From positions 1,657,007 through 1,721,006 of the forward strand of contig CM064552.1 in the NCBI GenBank assembly GCA_032716605.1: a stretch of DNA of 64,000 nt, written 5' to 3'. The notes under the pieces were generated by a model. The model was not told the origin of the DNA, ran no database searches, and saw only the letters and a list, made by a program, of their open reading frames with translations. Within the stretch, counting starts at the first letter, position 1, and the number at the start of each line of letters is the position of its first letter. A program made the position numbers and the translations under genes. Shown here piece by piece: positions 9,160-19,746 of the stretch. This DNA comes from Paralithodes platypus. Lineage: Eukaryota > Arthropoda > Malacostraca > Decapoda > Lithodidae.

Positions 9160-9450
9160 TCTGCCTTGTTTATATATTATATTTAGTTGAAATGGAATCT
9201 TTATTCAATAATGCATATTTTTTATTATTTTTTAGCTGATAAGGAAACGTCCTTCAATAATTAAGTTGTTATATTATGTTTTAGTTGATAAGGGTGCTAT
9301 ATTTAATAATTCAAACGTTTTAATATTTTTAGTTGGTAAGGGTACTCTCTTCAATAATTCACATGTTAATTCTTTTTAGTTGATGAAGATTTGTTTATTT
9401 AATAATTCAAATGGTTATATTTGTTAGTTGATTAGGATAATTTATTTGCT
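9160..9450 (+). repeat. 3' flank: six about 48-bp degenerate direct repeats (copy A)
   Basis: TAGTTGA(T)AAGG-like starts occur at about 9184, 9233, 9282, 9330, 9378 and 9425, a spacing of 47-49 bp. Each unit also carries TTCAATAATTCA. The array begins right after the ORF stop and is conserved in copies B and C. It could be 3' UTR or subterminal repeats of a mobile unit. Confidence 0.75.
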
Positions 9451-9935
9451 ATCGCTAGCTAGGAATAATCGACTCATAAATGACACGAAAGGTCTTAATA
9501 TTGACAAGGAATGAGGCGAAAGTTTTTTTTAAATTCGTCAAACTAATGGGGTGAACGTCTTAAAATCTCCAAGCACATAGAACTAAACATGAGGGAGAAG
9601 GAGGTCCAGAAAAAAGCCTCCCCTTAACAGCGTATCCCTTGCCCCCTTCTCCCTCATGCTTAGCCCATTTGGTTTTCAGATTTTAAGACTTTCGCGCTCT
9701 TAGTTTGGCCATTTTAAGACCTTTAGCACCTTTTCTCTGTCAATATTAAGACCTTTCGTGCAATTTAAGTTTCAAGTTTTTCCTGCGAGCTATAGCGACC
9801 CTGTAATTTAGGAAGAACCACACAACCAAAACAACCGGTCTCAAAAAGTCTTAACAACGTCCAAACTAAGGGGTAGAACGTCTTAAAATCGGAAAACTAT
9901 TGGGGCTAAACATGAGGGAGAAGGGGGTGGGGAAA
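9451..9935. mobile_element. F3 fragments in alternating orientation (copy A)
   Basis: 9451-9627 is a minus-orientation F3 end (GACACGAAAGGTCTTAATATTG ... GCCTCCCC followed by TTAA). 9635-9805 is a plus-orientation fragment with TTTAAGACC subrepeats and CCTGCGAGCTATAGC. 9835-9935 is a minus fragment ending CATGAGGGAGAAGGGGG. With the plus-oriented F3 at 7036-7376, the first of these makes an inverted pair around the coiled-coil ORF. Confidence 0.7.
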
Positions 9936-10252
9936 AAAAACATCATAGGCCTAATAATAATAATAATAATAATACTAATAATACTAATAATAATAATAAT
10001 ATAAAAATCAAATAAAATCAAACTCAATTTATAAATATAAATTAATAAAATATAACATAGCCCCTTGATCGCAGGTGGCCACGATTTATGTCCTAGAGCA
10101 TACATTTCTCGACATATATAATGTAACATAATGTCGAATCTTTGAACCTTTAAAGCCGAGTTCTGAAGCATCTGGGCTGTAATAAAACCTTGTATTGTTT
10201 CGCTTGCGTTCTATACCGATTCTAATGGATGCTGCGCGATTAGTGTACGTAC
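9936..10252. repeat. TAA microsatellite and adjoining unit-specific sequence (copy A)
   Basis: TAA/AAT repeats at about 9950-10005, then AT-rich sequence without recognisable genes. The tract length differs among copies A, B and C. Confidence 0.7.
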
Positions 10253-10472
10253 TTAATCGTACTTTTGACGATTGTGACGCATTTTGGCAGTTTATTCTGG
10301 CTATTTTTAGACGATTTTAGGCAGTTTAGGAAGGATCTGTGGGAATTGTAAGGGTAAAGACCGTCTCAGTTAAACCTCTGACTTTCACATGCCTTTCCTA
10401 ATCTGAATAAAATCGTCTAATAATAATCAGATAACACAAAATAAATGCATAATCGGATCTTGAAAACATTAA
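10253..10472. mobile_element. F1b MITE (copy A)
   Basis: Between TTAA 10253-10256 and TTAA 10469-10472. Contains the F1b blocks TGACGCATTTTGGCAGTTTATTCTGGCTA, given here only as a family mark, and the mirror block AAAATCGTCTAATAATAATCAG, making a long degenerate foldback. Confidence 0.6.
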
Positions 10473-11345
10473 CTGTACAGGCGTATTTCCATTGGGGTCC
10501 TTGCCCTCTAAATAACTTTTGTTCAGAGTGTTCAACAGTGGTTTAGAGTTTTAGGGTTGGTAAAGGAAAATTGGAAAGGGAAGTACTGCCCTAAGACTAA
10601 TGTCCATGCCAGGGTTAGATGTATTAGTAGGGGTAAATTTGGGTTAATAACATAACACAGATAAGTGATCCTTTGTGTATCTGTGGAAAATTGAGTAACA
10701 TCTATAGTTATTTATTTATACATGTAGGCTAGTGATCCTCAATGTAGCCTACGGTACCTGAGGAAAAAGGAGAAGACAAGTTATTAATTTACAAATGTAG
10801 CCAGTCGCCGGTTTAAGGCAAGGTGTTTGTTTATGCGATGTTTAAAGGAATCAACAGTGCTACAGACTGCAGTCTACAGTATAACGTCTCGAGTAAGCCC
10901 ATTCCACGAGTTGCCAACTTGATTGAAAAGACATTCTTAGACTCATATGACTCAAAGATTTACCGATGATTATGCAACCGTTTCCCCGTGTGTAATTGTA
11001 TTAGTCCACCATAAAGTACCATACTCCTTACATATGATGTTGTCGACGCCTTTGATTATTTTGGACACTTGAATTAGCTCGTCTCTTAATCTGCGCTGCG
11101 TTAAAGGAAATAGATTTTAACTTTCTAAGACACTCCTCTTATGGTTTGTTCTTTAGACTAGGTATCATATTGGTAACTTTGTTGAGGAGCTCGTTCCAGT
11201 TTGTCAATATCTTTTTGGTAGTAGGGGCACCTGGATTGAATGCAGTACCGGTATTCCAGAAGAGGATGGACTAAGGAATTGTAAAGAGTGAACCATATAG
11301 GGTTATGTTGGGTAAGGTTAGATTATTTCTTTTCAAATGTATATA
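10473..11345 (-). repeat. CR1-like LINE 3' fragment across the A/B unit junction
   Basis: Degenerate copy of the LINE seen intact-looking at 41100-43040: shared GTGGTTTAGAG...GGAAAGGGAA 3' UTR, TTTGCGATG-type blocks and CAACCGTTTCCCCG in the RT C-terminus. No open frame remains. The array unit boundary (11120/11121) falls inside it. Confidence 0.75.
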
Positions 11346-11420
11346 ATAGTTTGTGATCAAAACAAATCCCACGGAAATAGTAGTCCATCTGGGTTTTCTG
11401 ATGGTCGAGGGGATCATTCG

Positions 11421-12095
11421 TTAACCTTTTCTGTACCAGCGACGTCTATTGTATTTTATTCTAGCTATATTTAGACGATTTGATGCAGCTTAGGAAGAAT
11501 ATGTGGTAGTTAACCCCGTCAGACTCATATGACGCAGAGGTTGCCAGATTAGCAATATTATTATTATTATTATTATGAAATAGAGTTCTCTCACTCTTAT
11601 AATTACCTCTCCAAAATTAGTTTTCTGCCCACAGCTAACTCAGAGACAACTGCAGAGGTTGAAGTAACTAAACTAAAGGTTTCTAAATACCCCTGATGGT
11701 AACAAAGGTTTTAAAGTATCCCTAATAGGCTCAAAATCGCGTCATATGTCGGAGAGGGTTAACCCTCTCAGTACCGGTGCCGTCCTTTTAACTTCATTCT
11801 AGCTACTATTAGACGATCTCGCTAAGTTAAAAAACGGCCTCCAGCAATTAACAGGCTTCGAACCATCTTACTTAACAATTTTTACTACCACAGATATTTC
11901 ATAAACTGACAAAAAACGTTTAAATATAGCTAGAATAAAATTAATAACACGTGACCGGTACAGAAGGGGTTAAAAGAGTTGATTGATATAATTTGAAGTC
12001 TTATAATTGTTAGAGATCCTTCCTCAACTTAATAAAATTGATTAATAGTAGCCAGATTGAAATATAAATGATGTTGACGGTATAGGAGGGGTTAA
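11421..12095. mobile_element. Nested F1 [F2 + F1'] cluster (copy B)
   Basis: The outer F1 spans TTAA 11421-11424 to TTAA 12092-12095. Inside are an F2 MITE (11514-11758) and a second F1 (11763-11969) that share the TTAA at 11759-11762. The equivalent in copy A lacks the second F1. Confidence 0.8.
11759..11973. mobile_element. F1' MITE, 207 bp, with matching empty site in copy A
   Basis: The element runs 11763-11969 between TTAA at 11759-11762 and 11970-11973. Ends are CCCTCTCAGTACCGGTG and, reverse-complemented, CCCCTTCTGTACCGGTCACG. The whole sequence is a degenerate foldback. Copy A has a single TTAA at 636-639 at the same place and copy C has the insertion (17165-17371). Confidence 0.88.
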
Positions 12096-12790
12096 GGGGG
12101 AGTTTTGTTCTGGACTCCCTATCTCCCTCATGGTTAGCTCCATTAGTTTTGATATAATAAGAAGTTCGCCCCATTATCTTGTCGATTTTAAGATTTGTTG
12201 TCCCATTTATATGCCCATCTTAAGACCTTTCGTGCCATTTAGTTGTCGATTTTTTCCTGGCGAGTGATAGCCAGCCTGCATTTAAGATCTTTCACCCCAT
12301 GTCTATGTAATTTTTAAGACCTTTCGTGATTATTTCCTGGCGAAGGATAGCAAGCCTGCAATTATGTCAAACATCTACCGATAAATGTACAAATATATCT
12401 CTACGTGGGGTCTTAGATTTATTTTCTTTTAAGCTTTTAATGGACCGGTCCAGGGAGCAACATAAAAACCTCCCTGTAGGAGGAGGTTATTGGGGGTTTT
12501 TTCTGGACCCCCTTCTCCCTCATCTTTAGACCCATTAGTTTTGAGATTATAAGAGGTTCGCCCATTAGTTTTAAGACATTCGCCCAATATCATTGTGAAT
12601 ATTTAGACCTGTCGTGTCATTTATTTTTCAAATTTTTCCTGGCGAGTGATAGCGGTCCTGTACTTTGAGGGGAATTGGCCTCTGGCCAGGATTTTTTTTT
12701 ACCGAAAAAATTACAAATTATCTCGAAAGGGAGTCTTGGGGGGTGTTATTTTAATATTAATAATGGTCTAGGTAACATACTAAACCCCCC
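12092..12790 (+). mobile_element. F3 modules 5' of ORF (copy B)
   Basis: The uninterrupted version of the region that LINE-1 splits in copy A: F3 with a partial internal duplication (12092-12475), then a second F3 (about 12476-12790). The latter lacks one GGCGATTTT subrepeat segment at about 12572 compared with A and C. Confidence 0.75.
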
Positions 12791-12853
12791 CTCCCCCCAC
12801 ACACTTAGAATAAAACGCATCGTTTATGTTTCATCGTTGGCAGTTTTATAATC

Positions 12854-13143
12854 AATATACCTGTAGAAACCCCCTTGTGTTAGCCGATCTGCTTGGAGAG
12901 TCCCCCTCTTTCTCCCTCCCACATCTTGTGCGGTTTCTCCTCCATACCCGTCTCCTTCAGCTTCTTTAATTAGTGTTTCCTAGTCTTCTTCTCCTCTACT
13001 CCGTATTGCGCCCAGCCCCACAACACCTCCGATGTTTTTTTTTTTTTTTTTTTTTTTTTCCTCCCACAAAGTTTCTTTTGGTGCCACATAGTCTTTTTAG
13101 GCTTGGTGCGAATCCCTATTTTAATAATAATATACCTGTAGAA
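12854..13143 (+). mobile_element. SINE-like retro-insert (copy B)
   Basis: Same insert as 7432-7704, with the 15-bp duplication at 12854-12868 and 13129-13143. The internal T run is longer than in A and an extra CAAAGTTT segment follows it. Confidence 0.75.
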
Positions 13144-13743
13144 TCACAGCCATAATATGTGAAATTCTTTTAGACTAATTTTCGGAAATTGACGAATCTC
13201 CTGCAGAAATATTTGAATTAGTTACCCTTAATAATACCATTTTCTCAAATGATGCATTTTAGAAAACGATAATATTTTGGTTAACTAAATTATATTTATA
13301 ATATTTTCTCACCAATGTTCTATTTTTATTATTAAAAGAAACTATAAGGACAGTTAGCTCATAATGTAGTATCAAGATAAATATGCATAATATTTAAGAC
13401 AAAGTTAGTACGGACTTAATTTTAAACGACGTAATATAAGTATCTAGGTAATGTAGATATTTTAGTTGGAGGGAAAGAGACTCGAGAGTTCTGAAAGTGT
13501 TACATTATCATCCTCGCTTGATCTCACGTCGCACGGTTTTTTATAATCCTCTCCATTTCGTCAGCTCTACGTGATTTTCTGCTAGTTTACGTTGTTTAAT
13601 TACACAATATTTTCTGTTAATCAGTGTTTGTTATTTAACTATTCGATATTTTGTGTTGATTAGTGTAGGCTACGTTGTTTAAATATAAGTTATTATCTGT
13701 TAATAAGTGGTGCTATAATTAGCACTTGATGCTTGACAGAGGG
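13144..13743 (+). other. 5' flank of the coiled-coil pseudogene (copy B)
   Basis: Nearly identical to 7705-8307, including the three repeats of about 41 bp and the GTGCTATAATTAGCAC palindrome. Confidence 0.5.
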
Positions 13744-14594
13744 ATGGCTTTCGGTAGAATTTTCAAGACAAAGAAGCATCAGAGCTTGAGATACGTTACT
13801 GGGCTGCTTCAGTCCATTGGTGTGAATTGGGAGGAAAACTCAAAGGCCTACCCAAAACTGGTGGAGTCCCTCGTTGCAGAAATCAATGATCTTCGAGCTG
13901 TGGTGAGCGTTGGTGATGTTACAAGGCAAAAAGTTCAAAATGAGCTAGTTTTGTGCCAGCAAGAGCTAAGTGATAATATGCAAAACTATGCTCAATTGCT
14001 AGATGAAGAAAAGTCAAAATCGGAGTCCTTGATGGGTGAATTGAATGCCACTAAAATAAACTTGACTGACATGAATGAAGTAATAAAGGACGACAGGGTG
14101 AAGATAGAAAAATACGAGCGGAGTATAAAACATCTTCAAAATTCCGTCGCCAAAGCCAAGAAGAGGCCGAGTTGCTGAGCGAACTGCAGCCGCAGGTTAT
14201 AAAGGATAAGGCGAAAATTGAAAAATATGAAGGAAAAATTGTTGTATTGGAAGTAATTATGAAAGAGAAAAACGCTGAAAATGAAAAATTTAGGAAGGAA
14301 AATAAAACTTTGCAAAATGAGTTAACCCAAACAAAAACTGACTATGAATCAGTCAACACAATTTTAGAGGGTAAAATAAGATACATTTCTGAACTGCTGG
14401 AGAAGATTGAGGTCAAAAATGAAAATATTAAGCTCCTGCAGTCATCCCTGCAAACGTTTACAAATGAAAATGAGGAAAAATCCCAAATTGTTGAGCAGCT
14501 AAAAATTCAACTTCATAAAGAAACTTCTATCGGTACGGATAATAACGCTACTATATCTTGGTTTAAGAAAATGAGGGGCAAGAAGGAAACATAA
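13744..14594 (+). pseudogene. Coiled-coil gene, copy B, frameshifted
   Basis: Almost identical to copy A at the nucleotide level but one A is missing in the AAGAAAGAGG run (about 14161-14163). The frame therefore breaks after about residue 140 (...KAKKRPSC stop), and the downstream half is open only in another frame (14172-14594). It carries Pro where copy A has Thr in AYxKLVES, as does copy C. Because the change is a single base in an A-rich run, an assembly or sequencing error is possible; otherwise this copy is inactivated. Confidence 0.72.
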
Positions 14595-15360
14595 TCTGCC
14601 TTGTTTATATATTATATTTAGTTGAAATGGAATCTTTATTCAATAATGCATATTTTTTATTATTTTTTAGCTGATAAGGAAACGTCCTTCAATAATTAAG
14701 TTGTTATATTATGTTTTAGTTGATAAGGGTGCTATATTTAATAATTCAAACGTTTTAATATTTTTAGTTGGTAAGGGTACTCTCTTCAATAATTCACATG
14801 TTAATTCTTTTTAGTTGATGAAGATTTGTTTATTTAATAATTCAAATGGTTATATTTGTTAGTTGATTAGGATAATTTATTTGCTATCGCTAGCTAGGAA
14901 TAATCGACTCATAAATGACACGAAAGGTCTTAATATTGACAAGGAATGAGGCGAAAGGTTTTTTAAATTCGTCAAACTAATGGGGTGAACGTCTTAAAAT
15001 CTCCAAACACATAGAACTAAACATGAGGGAGAAGGAGGTCCAGAAAAAAGCCTCCCCTTAACAGCGTATCCCTTGCCCCTTCTCCCTCATGCTTAGCCCA
15101 TTTGGTTTTCAGATTTTAAGACTTTCGCGCTCTTAGTTTGGCCATTTTAAGACCTTTAGCACCTTTTCTCTGTCAATATTAAGACCTTTCGTGCAATTTA
15201 AGTTTCAAGTTTTTCCTGCGAGCTATAGCGACCCTGTAATTTAGGAAGAACCACACAACCAAAACAACCGGTCTCAAAAAGTCTTAAAAACGTCCAAACT
15301 AAGGGGTAGAACGTCTTAAAATCGGAAAAATATTGGGGCTAAACATGAGGGAGAAGGGGG
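14595..15360. repeat. 48-bp repeats and F3 fragments 3' of ORF (copy B)
   Basis: Counterpart of 9160-9935: six repeats of about 48 bp (to about 14885), a minus F3 end with CCTCCCC-TTAA (14886-15062), a plus fragment (about 15070-15240) and a minus fragment (about 15270-15360). Confidence 0.7.
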
Positions 15361-15383
15361 TGGGGAAAAAAACATCATAGGCC

Positions 15384-15422
<39 letters not shown>

Positions 15423-15892
15423 AAAAATCAAATAAAATCAAACTCAATTTATAAATATAAATTAATAAAATATAACATAGCCCCTTGATCGTAGGTGGCC
15501 ACGATTTATGTCCTAGAGCATACATTTCTCGACATATATAATGTTACATAATGTCGAATCTTTGAACCTTTAAAGCCGAGTTCTGAAGCATCTGGGCTGT
15601 AATAAAACCTTGTATTGTTTCGTTTGCGTTCTATACCGATTCTAATGGATGCTGCGCGATTAGTGTACGTACTTAATCGTACTTTTGACGATTGTGACGC
15701 ATTTTGGCAGTTTATTCTGGCTATTTTTAGACGATTTTAGGCAGTTTAGGAAGGATCTGTGGGAATTGTAAGGGTAAAGACCGTCTCAGTTAAACCTCTG
15801 ACTTTCACATGCCTTTCCTAATCTGAATAAAATCGTCTAATAATAATCAGATAACACAAAATAAATGCATAATCGGATCTTGAAAACATTAA
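15361..15892. repeat. TAA tract, unit-specific DNA and F1b MITE (copy B)
   Basis: TAA repeats at about 15383-15420. The F1b MITE lies between TTAA 15673-15676 and 15889-15892. No coding signal. Confidence 0.65.
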
Positions 15893-16765
15893 CTGTACAG
15901 GCGTATTTCCATTGGGGTCCTTGCCCTCTAAATAACTTTTGTTCAGAGTGTTCAACAGTGGTTTAGAGTTTTAGGGTTGGTAAAGGAAAATTGGAAAGGG
16001 AAGTACTGCCCTAAGACTAATGTCCATGCCAGGGTTAGATGTATTAGTAGGGGTAAATTTGGGTTAATAACATAACACAGATAAGTGATCCTTTGTGTAT
16101 CTGTGGAAAATTGAGTAACATCTATAGTTATTTATTTATACATGTAGGCTAGTGATCCTCAATGTAGCCTACGGTACCTGAGGAAAAAGGAGAAGACAAG
16201 TTATTAATTTACAAATGTAGCCAGTCGCGGGTTTAAGGCAAGGTGTTTGTTTATGCGATGTTTAAAGGAATCAACAGTGCTACAGACTGCAGTCTACAGT
16301 ATAACGTCTCGAGTAAGCCCATTCCACGAGTTGCCAACTTGCTTGAAAAGACATTCTTAGACTCATATGACTCAAAGATTTACCGATGATTATGCAACCG
16401 TTTCCCCGTGTGTAATTGTATTGGTCCACCATAAAGTACCATACTCCTTACATATGATGTTGTCGACGCCTTTGATTATTTTGGACACTTGAATTAGCTC
16501 GTCTCTTAATCTGCGCTGCGTTAAAGGAAATAGATTTTAACTTTCTAAGACACTCCTCTTATGGTTTGTTCTTTAGACTAGGTATCATATTGGTAACTTT
16601 GTTGAGGAGCTCGTTCCAGTTTGTCAATATCTTTTTGGTAGTAGGGGCACCTGGATTGAATGCAGTACCGGTATTCCAGAAGAGGATGGACTAAGGAATT
16701 GTAAAGAGTGAACCATATAGGGTTATGTTGGGTAAGGTTAGATTATGTCTTTTCAAATGTATATA
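15893..16765 (-). repeat. CR1-like LINE 3' fragment across the B/C junction
   Basis: Same fragment as 10473-11345, nearly identical to it. No open reading frame. Confidence 0.75.
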
Positions 16766-16840
16766 ATAGTTTGTGATCAAAACAAATCCCACGGAAATAG
16801 TAGTCCATCTTGGTTTTCTGATGGTCGAGGGGATCATTCG

Positions 16841-16939
16841 TTAACCTTTTCTGTACCAGCGACGTCTATTGTATTTTATTCTAGCTATATTTAGACGATT
16901 TGATGCAGCTTAGGAAGAATATGTGGTAGTTAACCCCAA

Positions 16940-16974
<35 letters not shown>

Positions 16975-17496
16975 GTATGAAATATAGTTCTCTCACTCTT
17001 ATAACTACCTCTCCAAAATTAGTTTTCTGCCCACAGCTAACTCAAAGACAACTGCAGAGGTTGAAGTAACTAAACTAAAGGTTTCTAAATACCCCTGATG
17101 GTAACAAAGGTTTTAAAGTATCCCTAATAGGCTCAAAATCGCGTCATATGTCGGAGAGGGTTAACCCTCTCAGTACCGGTGCCGTCCTTTTAACTTCATT
17201 CTAGCTACTATTAGACGATCTCGCTAAGTTAAAAAACGGCCTCCAGCAATTAACAGGCTTCGAACCATCTTACTTAACAATTTTTACTACCACAGATATT
17301 TCATAAACTGACAAAAAACGTTTAAATATAGCTAGAATAAAATTAAAAACACGTGGCCGGTACAGAAGGGGTTAAAAGAGTTGATTGAGATCATTTGAAG
17401 TCTTATAATTGTTAGAGATCCTTCCTCAACTTAATAAAATTGATTAATAGTAGCCAGATTGAAATATAAATGATGTTGACGGTATAGGAGGGGTTA
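16841..17496. mobile_element. Nested F1 [F2 remnant + F1'] cluster (copy C)
   Basis: Outer F1 from TTAA 16841-16844 to TTAA 17493-17496. The F2 copy (16934-17160) has lost its left terminus, replaced by an ATT microsatellite. F1' occupies 17165-17371. Confidence 0.78.
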
Positions 17497-18215
17497 AGGG
17501 GGAGTTTTGTTCTGGACTCCCTATCTCCCTCATGGTTAGCTCCATTAGTTTTGATATAATAAGAAGTTCGCCCCATTATCTTGGCGATTTTAAGATTTTT
17601 TGTCCCATTTATATGCCCATCTTAAGACCTTTCGTGCCATTTAGTTGTCGATTTTTTCCTGGCGAGTGATAGCCAGCCTGCATTTAAGATCTTTCACCCC
17701 ATGTCTATGTAATTTGTAAGACCTTTCGTGATTATTTCCTGGCGAAGGATAGCAAGCCTGCAATTATGTCAAACATCTACCGATAAATGTACAAATATAT
17801 CTCTACGTGGGGTCTTAGATTTCTTTTCTTTTAAGCTTTTAATGGACCGGTCCAGGGAGCAACATAAAAACCTCCCTGTAGGAGGAGGTTATTGGGGTTT
17901 TTTTCTGGACCCCCTTCTCCCTCATCTTTAGCCCCATTAGTTTTGAGATTATAAGAGGTTCGCCCATTAGTTTGGCGATTTTAAGACATTCGCCCAATAT
18001 CATTGTGAATATTTAGACCTTTCATGTCATTTATTTTTCAAATTTTTCCTGGCGAGTGATAGCGGTCCTGTACTTTGAGGGAATTGGCCTCTGGCCAGGA
18101 TTTTTTTTTTTACCGAAAAAATTACAAATTATCTCGAAAGGGAGTCTTGGGGGTGTTATTTTAATCTTAATAATGGTCTAGGTAGCATACTAAACAAAAA
18201 CACTCCCCCCTCCCC
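17493..18215 (+). mobile_element. F3 modules 5' of ORF (copy C)
   Basis: Counterpart of 12092-12790: two adjoining F3 copies, the second ending near GGTCTAGGTAGC at about 18185. Confidence 0.72.
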
Positions 18216-18272
18216 CCACACACTTATAATAAAACGCATCGTTTATGTTTCATTGTTGGCAGTTTTATAATC

Positions 18273-18894
18273 AATATACCTGTAGAATCACAGCCATAAT
18301 ATGTGAAATTCTTATAGACTAATTTTCGGAAATTGACAATCACTTGCAGAAAATTAATATTTGAATTAGTTACCCTTAATAATACCATTTTCTCAAACGA
18401 TGCATTTTAGAAAACGATAATATTTTGGTTAACTAAATTATATTTATAATAAATTTTCTCGCCAATGTTCTATTTTTATTATTAAAAGAAACTATAAGGA
18501 CAGTTAGCTCATAATGTAGTATCAAGATAAATATGCATAATATTTAAGACAAAGTTAGTACGGACTTAATTTGAAACGACGTAATATACAGTATCTAGGT
18601 AATGTAGATATTTTAGTTGGAGGGAAGAGACTCCAGAGTTCTGAAAGTGTTACATTATCATCCTCGCTTGATCTCACGTCGCACGTTTTTTTATAATCCT
18701 CTCCATTTCGTCAGCTATACGTGATTTTCTGCTAGTTTACGTTGTTTAATTACACAATATTTTCTGTTAATCAGTGTTTGTTATAATATAACTTCGCTAT
18801 TTTGTGTTGATTAGTGTAGGCTACGTTGTTTAAATATAAGTTATTATCTTTTAATAAGTGGTGCTATAATTAGCACTTGATACTTGACAGAGGG
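18273..18894 (+). other. Empty insertion site and 5' flank of copy C ORF
   Basis: AATATACCTGTAGAA occurs once (18273-18287), where A and B carry a 243-bp insert. The rest corresponds to 7705-8307 with scattered substitutions, including a changed second 41-bp repeat near 18780. Confidence 0.7.
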
Positions 18895-19746
18895 ATGGCT
18901 TTCGGTAGAATTTTCAAGACAAAGAAGCAGCAGAGCATGAGATACGTTACTGGGCTGCTTCAGTCCATTGGTGTGAATTGGGAGGAAAACTCAAAAGCCT
19001 ACCCAAAACTGGTGGAGTCCCTCGTTGCAGAAATCAATGATCTTCGAGCTGTTGTGAGAGGTGGTGATGTTACAAGGCAAAAAGTTGAAAATGAGCTAGT
19101 TTTGTGCCGGCAAGAGCTAAGTGATAATATGCAAAACTATGCTCAATTGCTAGATGAAGAAAAGTCAAAATCGGAGTCCTTGATTGGTGAATTGAATGCC
19201 ACTAAAATAAACTTGACTGACATGAATGAAGTAATAAAGGACGACAAGGTGAAGATAGAAAAATACGAGCGGAGTATAAAACATCTTCAAAATTCCGTCG
19301 CCAAAGCCAAGAAAGAGGCCGAGTTGCTGAGCGAACTGCAGCCGCAGGTTATAAAGGATAAGGCGAAAATTGAAAAATATGAAGGAAAAATTGTTGTATT
19401 GGAAGTAATTATGAAAGAGAAAAACGCTGAAAATGAAAAATTTAGGAAGGAAAATAAAACTTTGCAAAATGAGTTAACCCAAACAAAAACTGACTATGAA
19501 TCAGTCAACACAATTTTAGAGGGTAAAATAAGATACATTTCTGAACTGCTGGAGAAGATTGAGGTCAAAAATGAAAATATTAAGCTCCTGCAGTCATCCC
19601 TGCAAACGTTTACAAATGAAAATGAGGAAAAATCCCAAATGGTTGAGCAGCTAAAAATTCAACTTCATAAAGAAACTTCTATCGGTACGGATAATAACGC
19701 TACTAAATCTTGGTTTAAGAAAATGAGGGGCAAGAAGGAAACATAA
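18895..19746 (+). CDS. Uncharacterised coiled-coil protein, copy C (283 aa)
   Basis: Intact paralogue of the ORF at 8308-9159, of identical length. It differs by 11 amino-acid replacements: H/Q, L/M, T/P, S/R, V/G, Q/E, Q/R, M/I, R/K, I/M and I/K. I count only about two synonymous changes. The upstream ATG of copy A is ATA here, which makes the MAFGRIFKTKK methionine the conserved start. The coiled-coil core, the internal KIEKYE duplication and the basic tail WFKKMRGKKET are kept. Function unknown. Intact length in two copies hints at some constraint, whereas the replacement-rich substitution pattern argues against strong purifying selection. Confidence 0.6.
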   Translation: MAFGRIFKTKKQQSMRYVTGLLQSIGVNWEENSKAYPKLVESLVAEINDLRAVVRGGDVTRQKVENELVLCRQELSDNMQNYAQLLDEEKSKSESLIGELNATKINLTDMNEVIKDDKVKIEKYERSIKHLQNSVAKAKKEAELLSELQPQVIKDKAKIEKYEGKIVVLEVIMKEKNAENEKFRKENKTLQNELTQTKTDYESVNTILEGKIRYISELLEKIEVKNENIKLLQSSLQTFTNENEEKSQMVEQLKIQLHKETSIGTDNNATKSWFKKMRGKKET

